Notes: generated by a model from the letters alone, not told the origin. Counted from the first letter of the stretch, positions 17,901 to 26,509 are shown. The stretch: DNA of 64,000 bases from 13-2-20CM-66-19 sp963760225 (GCA_963760225.1 CAVXCD010000002.1:62001-126000); one strand, 5' to 3'. Numbers and translations: made by a program.

Positions 17901-18165
17901 TCCCGATTGGGTCACAGGCAAGGGTCTGTCGACTGACCGGCTGCCGACCGCCTTTGGCGAGCTGTCGATGTCGGCACAACAGGACGAAAGCACTCTGCGC
18001 ATAAGGCTCGCTCCTACCCTCAACCCCTCGACCGAGGTAGGCGTGAGCTGGCCGACGCGCAAGCGCCCGCAGTCGGTCACGGTCGACGGCAAAGACCGCG
18101 GCGACTTCGGCGAAGAAGGCATGCGGTTGCAGAAGCCGTTCCGGGAATTAGTGGCCCGCTGGTGA
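14980..18165 (+). CDS. Large exported discoidin-domain glycosidase-like protein
   Basis: 1061 residues. After a signal-like hydrophobic stretch (LLAGLLSVLAASLASG, about 30-47) comes an F5/8 type C (discoidin) carbohydrate-binding domain (about 55-175: AIDGDPMTKWDG, WLQVDMG, YKIQYSVDGKHW, ARYLRLAS). The middle is beta-rich; the C-terminal half (about 620-1010) resembles a six-hairpin glycosidase fold, with RSFIRDGSATAAILLRMG, GGIGSELEYDSQGEFV and YWDDYWALKGWHDG. Acidic residues in the last two are candidate catalytic groups. The substrate is unknown; an extracellular or periplasmic polysaccharide is likely. ATG 14980 or 14995 could be the start; neither has a strong SD. Confidence 0.85.
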   Translation: MLFANMATPGKAATAEKAQQVHNHSVARFSSLLAGLLSVLAASLASGADEQLPPRSEWRATSSATPHPGMTPAMAIDGDPMTKWDGSFAPGNWLQVDMGREAMIGGIILQWDEAYAREYKIQYSVDGKHWQIAFQTSDSLGGVDYVLFPSVRARYLRLASPANSTNSSVSLFEFEPLLASQSPRITGAEQGIDAAALWGGDVHSDLVEPGPEFGTRQLHVYLPRALPVSGLEVFWNSARRGARLEGRDPAGEWHLLGEDASPLGDTSYLAASSARALSELRLTVDAAGRETPAIRRLRLLSRTQAMTALKRYEIFAGREHSALFPSTLHEQQVYWTAVSVPAGEQKSLFDEYGDLEAFQNAPLVQPLWRDVSGRTVAAFNANRTHSLRGGWMPMPTVAWSPQAGLQLRSEAIAVTTAAGPATLVRYRLENSGPLTVDGHLALLVRPMQVNPPWQHGGISEIRTVGFEGTLENTQLVVNGRTLLTSLTAPSAQGVAPFGSTGETEITRYVTEGGVPTASFTKDPLGLGAAAMLYAIHLEPREQTDVVLLFPLADFPAKPAKGTRPQRSEQQVPANPSPSDFDRLATITEQQWQVRLGRVGIELPDETVVDTLRAQVAYMLVNAKGPVILAGPRNYNRSFIRDGSATAAILLRMGIPGPAREYLRWYADHGVRHSGMISPILNDDGSVNGGIGSELEYDSQGEFVMLVAEVARLNGGAASVREYLPSVRSALKFLQTLRERTLVPGYQAASEVPQRFRGILAPSISHEGYPTPTHSYWDDYWALKGWHDGAWLARQWQVSDMGTWAADQGAALHDSMASSIRATMDWKHIDYIPASADFGDADPTSVSIALDPCGQQDLLPYTALDTTFTRYLDDVRKRGLPGARYVYTPYEFRNVLTFVHLDEPLLAVEVLNRLRADRRPAGWQVFAEVVRSPMRSVFYLGDMPHTWVGAEYVRAVIGMFLHEGDRRLDLLPGVPPDWVTGKGLSTDRLPTAFGELSMSAQQDESTLRIRLAPTLNPSTEVGVSWPTRKRPQSVTVDGKDRGDFGEEGMRLQKPFRELVARW

Positions 18166-18278
18166 GCGTCCGGCGCTGCTCGCCGCTCAACTGCAATGAT
18201 CGGGACGCCAGGCGTGCCGGGTGGACATGATACGATCGAGCGCATTCCCGAACCCCTCTGTCAACGGGCTACCCGGTC

Positions 18279-19106
18279 ATGTCGAGTGCGTTGATGATTT
18301 GGTGGTCGGGTCTGTGCGCCGCGGCGGCGATCAACATCGTAGCGTGGATGTTCGCTGCGTGGCAGCTGAAGCGTCGCAAGGCAGGCATGCCCGCCGATAT
18401 CCACGCCGTGCGCGTGCGACTGCTATGGCTCGCGGCTATCTATGTGCTTGGTTGCGGCTTCCGCTCGGTTTTCCCCATGCTCGATGTGCCGCGCCTCTGC
18501 TTGCACGATACCTGGATCTCTCGAATCATTGTCGGTCGCTCCGTCGCGACGATCGCTGAGCTTAGCTTCGCCGCGCAGCTGGCGCTGTTACTGCGTGTGG
18601 CAAGTGTGGCTGCGGGCGGGGGACTCGCCGCGGTGGCGTCCCGGCTTGTCGTTCCATTGGTCCTGTTCGCTGAACTGTGCTGCTGGACCGCGGTGCTACG
18701 GGGGAATTACCTGATGCACGCGCTCGAGAATTCGCTGTGGACCCTGATGGCCGTGCTGGCATCTGCAGCTTTCCTGGCCCTGCGGTTGCGCGCCGTGGAT
18801 CAGCGCAGAGGATTTTTCGGGCTTGCCATTGCGTGTGCAACCGCCTATGTCGCGTATATGGTGTTCCTCGACGTGCCGATGTATGTGTCGCGGTGGCATA
18901 CCGACCTCGCGGCTCACCACCAATACCTGTCGCTAAGCGCTGGATTTGGCGAGATTCTGCAACGGTGCACGGTGATGCGGGAATGGTCGGCGTGGCGACA
19001 CGACGTACCGTGGCTTTCACTGTATTTCACGGTCGCCGTCTGGATCAGCATCGCGCTGGTTCGCGCCCCGATCGGCAGCGCGATCCGCCCCACGCAAGGA
19101 GACTGA
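18279..19106 (+). CDS. Multi-pass inner membrane protein, unknown function
   Basis: 275 residues with about seven hydrophobic helices, including LMIWWSGLCAAAAINIVAW, LWLAAIYVLGCGF, LSFAAQLALLLRVA and YFTVAVWISIALV. Polar residues between helices include LDVPRLCLHDTWISR and VPMYVSRWHTDLAAHHQY, the latter rich in His. No family recognised. The ATG at 18279 lacks a clear SD. It follows the glycosidase-like gene by 113 bases on the same strand and could be cotranscribed. Confidence 0.75.
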   Translation: MSSALMIWWSGLCAAAAINIVAWMFAAWQLKRRKAGMPADIHAVRVRLLWLAAIYVLGCGFRSVFPMLDVPRLCLHDTWISRIIVGRSVATIAELSFAAQLALLLRVASVAAGGGLAAVASRLVVPLVLFAELCCWTAVLRGNYLMHALENSLWTLMAVLASAAFLALRLRAVDQRRGFFGLAIACATAYVAYMVFLDVPMYVSRWHTDLAAHHQYLSLSAGFGEILQRCTVMREWSAWRHDVPWLSLYFTVAVWISIALVRAPIGSAIRPTQGD

Positions 19107-19283
19107 CGGACAGCGGGGCTGCAAGCCGCGGAAGCGCTCGCCGCCACTCCTCGAATGTGACGCACCGCTCAAAACCCCGATCCATTGCGGGCGGCACGGG
19201 TACCAGTGTGCGCCGCCGTACATAACGCGGTACGCGCCGCATGTTCGAATTATGCAACGACCGGTGATTATGGGGCTGCATCC

Positions 19284-21434
19284 GTGCCGCAACGCATTCT
19301 TCTGATCCAGGGCCATGCAGCCGCTGCCAAAACCATCGTCGACGCGCTGAATCACTGCAAGGATCAGTCCTTCCAGGTTGAATGGGTTGAGCGCTGCTCG
19401 GAAGGCCTGAACCGCCTGGACAGCATCGAAGCGATATTGCTCGACCTCTACCTGTCCGACAGTAACGGCATAGACACGTTTGACTGTGTGTTTCGCGCCG
19501 CGCCCAACATTCCGATCCTGGTGTTGATTGACCCGCAACATGAGGAAACCGCCAGGTTGGCGGTACAGTGTGGAGCACAGGACTACCTCTTTAAGGACCG
19601 TCTCGACCGTTACCTGTTACCCAAGACCGTCGCGACCATGATCGAGCGGGCCGCATATGCCGAGGCGCTGTTTGAGGAACGGGAGCGCGCCCAGGTCACG
19701 CTCAACTCGATCGGCGACGCAGTCGTGAGTACGGATGTTTCCGGTCGGGTCACCTACCTCAACCTGGTTGCGGAAGAGCTGACCGGTTGGTCGCAGCACG
19801 AAGCCGCAGGTCATCCCCTTGAGGAGGTTCTGCAGATCGTCGATGCCACGACGCGTCAAGCCCTGAAAAACTTAGCGCTGCTGGCGATCAGGGACGACAA
19901 GCCTCTGGAGCTTCCGCCAAACAGCGTGCTGATTCGACGCGACGGCATCGAAGCGGCAATCGAAGATTCCACCGCACCTATTCATGATCGTCGCGGCGCA
20001 GTGACAGGCGCTGTCATGGTATTTCACGATGCCAGCATGGCGCAGGCGATGACGCGCAAGATGACTCATCTGGCCCATCACGATGGCCTCACCGGTTTAC
20101 CGAATCGCGTGCTGCTGAACGACCGACTGCATGAGGCAATAATCCTGTCCAGCCGGCACAAGCGAAGACTGTCCGTACTATTTCTGGATCTTGATCGCTT
20201 CAAGCACATTAACGACTCAAAGGGCCACGGGGTCGGAGATCGTTTGCTGCAATCCGTCGCGCTGCGACTATCTGTGTGTGTACGTAGCTCGGACACCGTA
20301 GGCCGCCTGGGGGGCGACGAATTCGTGGTGCTGCTCTGGGAGGTGAGCCGCGCAGAGGATCCAGCCGTCACGGCGGCCAAAATACTCGATGAAGTGCGCA
20401 AACCCCACCTCATCGACGAGGATGAATTGCACATCACCGCAAGCATCGGCATTGTCGCGTACCCCGAAGACGGAACGGATGTAGAGACGTTGATGAAGAA
20501 GGCTGATCTGGCGATGTACCAGGTCAAGGATAACGGGCGCGACGGTTATCAATTCTTTAACCCCGAGATGAACGCACGCGCGATCGAACAGCAGTCGCTT
20601 GAGGACAGTTTGCACTACGCGATCGAGCGGCAGGAGTTGGTGTTGCATTACCAGCCAAAGTTCAGTCTGGTGACCGGCGGAATCATCGGCACCGAGGCGC
20701 TCGTACGGTGGCACCACCCACAGCGCGGGCTGGTACTTCCGGGGAAATTCATCACGATCGCGGAGGAGTGCGGCCTCATCGTACCGCTTGGCCGGTGGGT
20801 GCTGCGCGATGCTTGTCGCCAGGCGTGCGCTTGGCAGATCGCGGGGTTGCCGCCGCTGTGCGTAGCGATAAACATTTCCGCCGTTGAGTTGCGCGCCAAA
20901 GGCTTCGTATCAGGAGTACGAGCAATTCTCAAAGAAACCGGCCTGGCGCCACAATATCTGGAACTCGAGCTCACAGAAACGGTGCTGATAGAGGACTCAC
21001 CATCCGTTGCCGAGGTGCTCAAGGAACTAAAGGATATCGGTGTGCTGCTGACACTGGATGATTTTGGCACCGGTTATTCAAGCTTGAGCCATTTGAAGCG
21101 CTTTCCGATCGACGCGCTGAAGATCGATCAGTCTTTCGTGCGCGACCTTGTCATGCACGAAAGCGATGCCAGCATTGTCACTGCCATGATCTGGATGGGA
21201 AAGAGCCTTCATATCAGGGTCGTGGCCGAAGGCGTGGAAACGCGGGAACAACTTGAAATCCTGCAGGAGCACGGCTGTCCGCAGGGTCAGGGGAACTATT
21301 TCTGCCCGCCTATGCCGGCCGAGGAATTCCGGCAATTGTTGGAACGCCAGACCGCGCCGATGGCAGTCGCACGATCAACTCGTAGAAACGGTCGCGGCGC
21401 GGCTCGCAGGTTGCATTCTCTGATGGGCGCTTAG
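19284..21434 (+). CDS. REC-PAS-GGDEF-EAL protein with degenerate receiver
   Basis: About 716 residues if started at GTG 19284, which matches the start of the paralogue at 316; the frame is open from 19185. The domain order equals that of the paralogue and most stretches align. The receiver has lost its Mg-binding acidic pair (LLIQGHAAA where the paralogue has LLIQDDPTD) and the Ser/Thr switch (LVLIDPQ versus LVLSGAQ), but keeps the Asp in LLDLYLSD and the Lys in DYLFKD. GGDEF (with RSSD inhibitory site) and EAL motifs (EALVRW, ELTET, DDFGTGYSS, VVAEGVET) are intact. Normal phosphorylation control is therefore doubtful. GGGG about ten bases upstream may serve as SD. Confidence 0.9.
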   Translation: MPQRILLIQGHAAAAKTIVDALNHCKDQSFQVEWVERCSEGLNRLDSIEAILLDLYLSDSNGIDTFDCVFRAAPNIPILVLIDPQHEETARLAVQCGAQDYLFKDRLDRYLLPKTVATMIERAAYAEALFEERERAQVTLNSIGDAVVSTDVSGRVTYLNLVAEELTGWSQHEAAGHPLEEVLQIVDATTRQALKNLALLAIRDDKPLELPPNSVLIRRDGIEAAIEDSTAPIHDRRGAVTGAVMVFHDASMAQAMTRKMTHLAHHDGLTGLPNRVLLNDRLHEAIILSSRHKRRLSVLFLDLDRFKHINDSKGHGVGDRLLQSVALRLSVCVRSSDTVGRLGGDEFVVLLWEVSRAEDPAVTAAKILDEVRKPHLIDEDELHITASIGIVAYPEDGTDVETLMKKADLAMYQVKDNGRDGYQFFNPEMNARAIEQQSLEDSLHYAIERQELVLHYQPKFSLVTGGIIGTEALVRWHHPQRGLVLPGKFITIAEECGLIVPLGRWVLRDACRQACAWQIAGLPPLCVAINISAVELRAKGFVSGVRAILKETGLAPQYLELELTETVLIEDSPSVAEVLKELKDIGVLLTLDDFGTGYSSLSHLKRFPIDALKIDQSFVRDLVMHESDASIVTAMIWMGKSLHIRVVAEGVETREQLEILQEHGCPQGQGNYFCPPMPAEEFRQLLERQTAPMAVARSTRRNGRGAARRLHSLMGA

Positions 21435-21713
21435 GTGGCTGTGGGCTCATCACGAACGCCAATTTCGTTCGCTTCTCGGGCGCACGTCGGCGTTCCTACC
21501 CGAGCCTGCCGGCCTTATCTGATTGTTCCGAGCGAACCGCAAGTGATGCCATCGCCGCGTAAGCGTGCACGAGCTGCCATTCGGTCAATAGGCGGCCCGC
21601 CCCGCTGTCACAAATTCTTCCTGGCGGGTCACCGCTGGTTCCATTAACGCGACTGGCGCGAAACCTCATGGATTACAACAACGATCCGATGCGTCGCATC
21701 CCCCGCTGACCGG

Positions 21714-22094
21714 CTATTTCAAGCCTGGTGATGCGGGCGTGGGGGCGCCGGCGGCCACCCGATCGGCTTCGAGGACGCGCCACAGTGCGGCGGCCTCGTG
21801 GGGAAATATTCCACAGCAGGCTTGATGCGTCTTTTGGAGCTCTTGCGAGCTCTCCGGCGAACGCGGTTCGGCTTCGCAGCGCGTCAATAGCTCAACGGCA
21901 AGTCGCGCTGCGTGGCGCTCCGTCTCTGAGCGCAATAGATGCGCTACCGCCCGAACCTGCGCTAGCGGTTTGACGAGGTGGTTCACTTGCGCGCGGCGCA
22001 CCACCAGGGCCAACCCCAACAGTGTGCGCTCGTGCGTCGCGCGCAGTCGTGCAGCGTTCAGCAGCAGGACCGCTTGTCGAGCCTTCTCGTCCAT
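21714..22094 (-). CDS. Small helical hypothetical protein
   Basis: About 126 residues from ATG 22094, preceded by AAGGTG six bases upstream; an upstream extension of the frame to 22229 is probably not translated. The protein is Leu-, Ala- and Arg-rich and reads as helical (ARQAVLLLNAARLRATHERT, VRAVAHLLRSETERH). It has no signal peptide and no recognised family. It lies alone between a c-di-GMP gene and a gene for a small exported protein on the other strand. Confidence 0.5.
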   Translation of the reverse strand: MDEKARQAVLLLNAARLRATHERTLLGLALVVRRAQVNHLVKPLAQVRAVAHLLRSETERHAARLAVELLTRCEAEPRSPESSQELQKTHQACCGIFPHEAAALWRVLEADRVAAGAPTPASPGLK

Positions 22095-22390
22095 GAACAC
22101 CTTGGTGGCGTTCAAACGAGGGGCACTGGAGGAAACAGGCGCATCGTCAGACCATAGCGGGATCGGCGAGAATTTGCGCGGACGTATGCACGGTGGCAAG
22201 CCATCCGCACGTGTCCGGGAGCGACGCACGGGTTCGGTGCCTGCCCCCCCGGAACGTGCTTGCCGGTCTACGCCGTCGTGGCGATAATGACGCCGTCAAC
22301 TTGTGCAGTCGTCGACCGGAAGCGGCCCTGATTTGCGCTGTGCTATTTGAGTCGCCGTATCCAAACCACGCCCAATAAGGAGGTCACGAT

Positions 22391-22795
22391 ATGCCGCATA
22401 AGCCAAGGTTCACGAATGTGCTGTCCCTGGCGGGTATGGTCGCGGTCGTCACTACGGCCTTACCTGCCGTCGCGCAAGCGCCAGATCCCGCTCAGGAAGC
22501 GGCTACCGGCGGATTGCACGCAGGTCTGGCAGCCCAGGGGGCGACTATCGAACAGGTCCACATGCATCTCCACCACACGGTCAATTGTTTGGTAGGACCT
22601 GCCGGGCAGGGATTTGATGCCAACGAGGCGAATCCATGTCAGAAGCTCGGCAATGGGGCGATTCCTGACACGACCGACTCAGCCACCAAGGTCAAACTGA
22701 CCGCAGCGCTTGCGAAAGCACAGGCGGGGTTGAAAACCAACGATCTGACTGTTGCCAAGAAAGCGGCCACCGACGCGCAAGCAGCTCTCAAATAG
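22391..22795 (+). CDS. Small exported helical protein
   Basis: 134 residues behind one of the best ribosome sites in the window (AAGGAGG seven bases before ATG 22391). A signal peptide (cleavage near VAQA-PDP) is followed by a mature part of about 105 residues with two Cys (HTVNCLVG, EANPCQKL), the motif VHMHLHHTVNC rich in His, and a helical C-terminus (TKVKLTAALAKAQAGL) rich in Ala and Lys. The His/Cys cluster could bind metal or heme, but no CxxCH motif is present. Function unknown. A HiPIP gene follows 36-72 bases downstream on the same strand. Confidence 0.8.
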   Translation: MPHKPRFTNVLSLAGMVAVVTTALPAVAQAPDPAQEAATGGLHAGLAAQGATIEQVHMHLHHTVNCLVGPAGQGFDANEANPCQKLGNGAIPDTTDSATKVKLTAALAKAQAGLKTNDLTVAKKAATDAQAALK

Positions 22796-22866
22796 TCCTG
22801 ATTGATCGCAATACGGCCAATCCCACAACGATGGGACGCGCCAGGTCCTCGCCCACAGCCGCCCCT

Positions 22867-23190
22867 ATGCAAGGACGTCGCGCCACTTTGCGGCAGCTGA
22901 CCGCTGGGATTCTCGCCAGTGCGGTGAGCTGGATCTGCGTCGGTAACGGAAAAGAGCGACAGGAGCTCATCTGCGTCAATTCCGGCAACCTTAGCCAGGC
23001 CGAGAACCGGCAACGCAAACTGGACAACTACACCGAGAAATCGCTGGATGCTGATAAGACCTGTAGCGGCTGCCGCTTTTTCACCACTGCAGCCGACCCT
23101 ACAGCTTGCGGCAAGTGCGAAATATTCAACGGTCCCGCCAATCCGCAAGGCAAGTGCGATGATTGGACGGCGCGCCCGGTCCGAGCGTAA
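22867..23190 (+). CDS. High-potential iron-sulfur protein (HiPIP)
   Basis: 107 residues from ATG 22867 (ATG 22831 is the alternative start). The N-terminus GRRATLRQLTAGILASA is a twin-arginine signal, as expected for HiPIPs, which are exported with their [4Fe-4S] cluster. The mature part has the cluster ligands in order: CSGCRFF, then GKCEIF, then QGKC before DDW; one extra Cys lies in TACGKC. HiPIPs are periplasmic one-electron carriers, for example between the bc1 complex and a terminal oxidase. It probably forms an operon with the small exported protein upstream and the gene downstream (22 bases later). Confidence 0.88.
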   Translation: MQGRRATLRQLTAGILASAVSWICVGNGKERQELICVNSGNLSQAENRQRKLDNYTEKSLDADKTCSGCRFFTTAADPTACGKCEIFNGPANPQGKCDDWTARPVRA

Positions 23191-23212
23191 CAGGCACCTC
23201 GGCGCTGCTCCA

Positions 23213-23941
23213 ATGCCGCAGATCCATCGCGGCTATTGGCTCGGCACCGCGGTCGCAAGTCTGCTTGCTGCAGGCGTCGGTATCGCTGGCGACGACTCGC
23301 CGCAGAGCTTCTCACCGGGAGCCTGGCAGCGCACGGCTCAGTCAACAGCCGACAACTGGTCACGCGAGCCGATGATCCATCAGTTTGATACGACGCAAGC
23401 GCTCAAGGGTACCCCACGCGCGCAGATCCTCGCGCTACTGGGTCCGCCGGGCTACGCGAGCGAGCAGTTTGGCCTGGGCAGCGGACCCCAGGTGCGCTTC
23501 GACATCTATCGGCTCTCGGCCCATGCGGATCGCTCCTATGTACTCAACTACGACGCGCACGGCAGACTTGTCCGGGGAGTCATCGACGGTACGGTTTGCG
23601 CCTGTCCGCTGTGCAGCGAGGCAGCGCCACGATCGAGCGCGGCGCATCTGCGCACACGGCTGCTGAAGACCGGCCGCGCCCAGGCAGCTCAGGGGCTGAG
23701 CGTGCTCGAGTTCGAAGCGCTCCTGGGCGGCGCGGGAAAGCACGCGACTACCACCGACACCGCTGGCGGCCAGCGCTGGACCCACTACTCTGATGTGTGG
23801 CGCATTCGTGCAGAAGCACCACTGTTCCTGCTGGCGGAGGGCGCGCGTCCGACCCGCGACTGGAACGACGCGGCCTTCGGCGAGGCACGAGTATCTTCCT
23901 ACACCTTCGTTACGCTGATGCCCCACTGCCTGGCGCGCTGA
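23213..23941 (+). CDS. Exported protein with BamE-like motif
   Basis: About 242 residues from ATG 23213; the frame is open much further upstream but that part overlaps the HiPIP gene. A signal peptide (GTAVASLLAAGVGIAG) precedes LKGTPRAQILALLGPPGY, a motif like the helical hairpin of SmpA/BamE-type lipoproteins, then an extended segment RSYVLNYDAHGRLVRGVIDG typical of the same fold, and CACPLC. A second, weaker repeat may lie at GLSVLEFEALLGGAGK. The protein is probably periplasmic, function unknown. The next two lipoproteins share the same LGP-centred motif. Confidence 0.75.
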   Translation: MPQIHRGYWLGTAVASLLAAGVGIAGDDSPQSFSPGAWQRTAQSTADNWSREPMIHQFDTTQALKGTPRAQILALLGPPGYASEQFGLGSGPQVRFDIYRLSAHADRSYVLNYDAHGRLVRGVIDGTVCACPLCSEAAPRSSAAHLRTRLLKTGRAQAAQGLSVLEFEALLGGAGKHATTTDTAGGQRWTHYSDVWRIRAEAPLFLLAEGARPTRDWNDAAFGEARVSSYTFVTLMPHCLAR

Positions 23942-23995
23942 ACTGACACCAGGGCCTGCTGCGAGCAAGCTGACTCAATGAACGGCCACCACTAG

Positions 23996-24397
23996 TCACT
24001 CCGCAGGTATCCAGCGCACAACCTCACAGCGCTGCTTCTCATCCGTCACGCAGGTGAGTTCCGGACCATTGCCTCCAATCAGGTGGAAAGACCACCTTGG
24101 GTCGAACTGCAGCGGACAATCAGGTCCGCGGGGGGAGCCACCCTCACTCAGTCCCATGCAGAAGGTCGGGGGACCAAGAGCTGCCGCGAGTTCACTGCGT
24201 GAGATCCCATTCAAGGGCGACGGGTCAAGTTTCGCGCAGTGCGAGACAGGCCGGCCTGCCTGGCCCTCCCGGGTAAGCTCATCTCGACACTGGTGCAGTT
24301 TCTCGAGCAGCTCAGCACGAGTTGCCGGTGGCGCAGTGCGACAGGCGACCAACGCCACCACAATGAAGCTCAGTGCCATTGAGTAAACGCGAGTCAT
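23996..24397 (-). CDS. Six-cysteine lipoprotein, copy 1 (BamE-like motif)
   Basis: 133 residues. A type II signal peptide ends in the lipobox VALVAC, so the mature protein starts at Cys19 and is a membrane lipoprotein. The mature part shares with the protein at 26648-27091 the core LNGISRSELAAALGPPTFC, WSF, GPELTCV and six further Cys at matching positions, suggesting conserved disulfides. The gene begins three bases after the stop of the aldo/keto reductase gene, so the two are translationally linked. Function unknown. Confidence 0.82.
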   Translation of the reverse strand: MTRVYSMALSFIVVALVACRTAPPATRAELLEKLHQCRDELTREGQAGRPVSHCAKLDPSPLNGISRSELAAALGPPTFCMGLSEGGSPRGPDCPLQFDPRWSFHLIGGNGPELTCVTDEKQRCEVVRWIPAE

Positions 24398-24400
24398 CGG

Positions 24401-25375
24401 TCAGGCTCCCGAGCGGCCGGATGGTCCGGGAAACGCTGCATCCAAGGTCTCAAGGTCTCGCGGCGTGAGGGCCAGCGAAAGCGCCGCAGCGTTTTCCTCG
24501 ACGTGCACTGGAGAGCCGGATTCGGGAATTGCGATAACGTTCCCGCTGCGAATCACCCAGGCCAGCGCGACCGCGGCGGCCGAGCAACCATGGATAGTGC
24601 CGACCTGCGCCAGCGTGCGGTCAGCTACTACGAGGTTATTGTCGCCGCCGAGCGGCGAGTACGCCATGACCGGCAGGTTATGCTGCTTGCACCACGGCAA
24701 AACATCGCGCTCGATGCGACGGTTGTTGAGACTGTAAGGGACCTGATTGGTGGCGCAGCGATGGCCGTCTGCAACGCGGAACAGATCTTCCATCTGGTCA
24801 ACGTTGAAATTGGATACGCCCCAGGCGCGAATCTTCCCCGCCGCGCGCAGTTGTTCAAATGCCGCCACCACGCCGGAGAACTGCGCGCTGGGAACCGGCC
24901 AATGCAGCAAGTATAGATCCAGATGGTCGCTGCCCAGACGAGCCAGGCTCGCCGCGCAAGCACGCGCGATGCCATCGCCGGACACCTGATTGCCCTCGAC
25001 CTTGGAGACCAGGAATATGCGCTCGCGCTGACCGGCAATCACCTGGCTGATGAATTGCTCGGAGCGGCCGTTGCCGTAGTTTCCCGACGTATCGATCAAC
25101 GTCATGCCGAGCGAAACGCCGGTGCGCAGCGCCTCTTCCTCGACAGCTGGCGGATGCCTTCCCTGACCGAGGTGCCAGCAGCCTTGACCGAGCGCCGGCA
25201 CAATAGTGCCGTCTGGAAGCTTTACGGTACGCGCAGCAGGCTTCGACGCCGCGCCCGCACCAGGAACCTGTGCAGCTGCTCGCGCCGCAGTCATTGCACT
25301 TAGGGCGGGAAACGATAAGCCGAAGGCCGCACAACGCACACTGAATTGACGTCGGTTGAGCAAATGCTTGTTCAT
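24401..25375 (-). CDS. Tat-exported aldo/keto reductase, copy 1
   Basis: 324 residues from ATG 25375 (SD GGAGGAG nine bases upstream; the frame is open to 25555). The N-terminus LLNRRQFSVRCAAFGLSF is a twin-arginine signal. The AKR barrel has the catalytic tetrad: Asp and Tyr in LIDTSGNYGNG, Lys in FLVSKVEGN, His in LYLLHWPVP. Other family marks are AWGVSNFNVDQM, VPYSLNNRRIE and VIAIPESGSP. It would reduce carbonyls with NAD(P)H; export by Tat fits folding with the cofactor in the cytoplasm, but periplasmic recycling of NAD(P)H is unexplained. A lipoprotein gene follows after three bases. It diverges from a second such reductase. Confidence 0.9.
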   Translation of the reverse strand: MNKHLLNRRQFSVRCAAFGLSFPALSAMTAARAAAQVPGAGAASKPAARTVKLPDGTIVPALGQGCWHLGQGRHPPAVEEEALRTGVSLGMTLIDTSGNYGNGRSEQFISQVIAGQRERIFLVSKVEGNQVSGDGIARACAASLARLGSDHLDLYLLHWPVPSAQFSGVVAAFEQLRAAGKIRAWGVSNFNVDQMEDLFRVADGHRCATNQVPYSLNNRRIERDVLPWCKQHNLPVMAYSPLGGDNNLVVADRTLAQVGTIHGCSAAAVALAWVIRSGNVIAIPESGSPVHVEENAAALSLALTPRDLETLDAAFPGPSGRSGA

Positions 25376-25393
25376 CGTGTTATCTCCTCCGAG

Positions 25394-25406
25394 CTGGACA
25401 ATTGTA
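25394..25406 (-). promoter_or_regulatory. Possible -10 region and palindrome before aldo/keto reductase copy 1
   Basis: On the minus strand TACAAT (25406-25401) matches five of six bases of the sigma-70 -10 box and lies inside the 8-base palindrome ACAATTGT (25398-25405). No good -35 element is placed 16-18 bases before it. The site is 23 bases or more from the start codon in the 190-base divergent spacer. Confidence 0.3.
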
Positions 25407-25567
25407 ATAGGTTGGACGCGGCATGCCGTTGACTCGCGCCACTCGGTGTCAGGTGGCGGGTGACGCCTGCGAGCCCCCGCCAAGCTCCAGGTTGGTACGC
25501 GCGCGAACCGACCCGAGCGGCGATTGCCTATACTCCTCAGACTTTCCCGCACCAATCCGAGGCTATC

Positions 25568-26509
25568 GTGTCACGCCAAATCGCAGGGCTCTGCTCCCGT
25601 CGACGCTTCCTTGAGCTCAGCGTACTCTCCGGCACGGCCGCCGTACTGCCTTTCCCCTCCGCTGCGGCTGATGACCTCGGGCCTCTCATTACCAAGCCCA
25701 TCCCCGCCACCGGCGAGAAGCTCCCAGTGATGGGAATCGGGACCAATCAATTCGGGCGTATACCCTACGACGACGTGCGCGCGATCCTGCAACGCATGCC
25801 CCAGCTCGGGGGCACAGTCATCGACACCGCAGCGCTATACGGTGAGAGCGAGGTGCAGATCGGCAAGGCGCTCACCGAACTCAATCTCACCAGCAAGATG
25901 TTCATCACGACGAAACTCAACGCTCCTGGTGGTCCTGGCGATGGGGTCGGAGGGCTGGCCAGCTTCGAGCGCTCGGTACAGCGGCTGCACAAGGTGGACC
26001 TGCTGTTGATCCATTTCGTCGACAGCGTGGAAGCGATGATGCCCATGGTCAGCGACCTCAAGAAGCAGGGCAAGGTGCGCTATATCGGCATCACCTCCAT
26101 ACGCTCGCCGCAGTATCCGCAGCTCCTGGAGTACATGCGCAAGTATCCGATGGACTTCCTGCAGGTGAACTACTCGCTTGGCGATCGTGCTGCGGAGGCC
26201 GAAGTGCTGCCGCTCGCGCAAGAGCGCAAGATCGCCGTTATGGCGGCCGTGCCACTGGGCGGGGGCCGCAATCTGCTGATCAAGCAGACCGGCGAGCGGC
26301 AGCTCCCCTCGTGGGCAGCCCAATTCGGTATTGCCAGCTGGAGCCAGTTCTTCCTCAAGTACGTGGTATCCCACCCCGCGATCAGCTGCGCCATACCCGG
26401 TTCAAGCAAGCTCGAGCATCTGGAGGATAACCAGGCAGCCGGACACGGCCACCTGCCGGATGCGCAAGCCCGCCGAAAAATGGAGGCTTTCTGGGCGCAA
26501 AGCTCCTAG
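25568..26509 (+). CDS. Tat-exported aldo/keto reductase, copy 2
   Basis: About 313 residues from GTG 25568, chosen because it places the twin-arginine signal CSRRRFLELSVLSGTAAVL close to the N-terminus; the frame is open from 25460. The tetrad is complete: VIDTAALYGESE, FITTKLNAPG, LLLIHFVDS. Further marks are YIGITSIRSPQY, LQVNYSLGDRAAE and CAIPGSSKLEHL. The protein is clearly divergent from copy 1 in sequence but identical in layout. A six-Cys lipoprotein gene follows on the same strand, making a mirror image of the cassette to the left. Substrate unknown. Confidence 0.9.
   Translation: MSRQIAGLCSRRRFLELSVLSGTAAVLPFPSAAADDLGPLITKPIPATGEKLPVMGIGTNQFGRIPYDDVRAILQRMPQLGGTVIDTAALYGESEVQIGKALTELNLTSKMFITTKLNAPGGPGDGVGGLASFERSVQRLHKVDLLLIHFVDSVEAMMPMVSDLKKQGKVRYIGITSIRSPQYPQLLEYMRKYPMDFLQVNYSLGDRAAEAEVLPLAQERKIAVMAAVPLGGGRNLLIKQTGERQLPSWAAQFGIASWSQFFLKYVVSHPAISCAIPGSSKLEHLEDNQAAGHGHLPDAQARRKMEAFWAQSS

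Noticed and set aside
21453..21471. 6-base hairpin after the second GGDEF-EAL gene (CGAACG/CGTTCG)
   Set aside because: Short stem, seven-base loop and no T-run; too weak to call a terminator.
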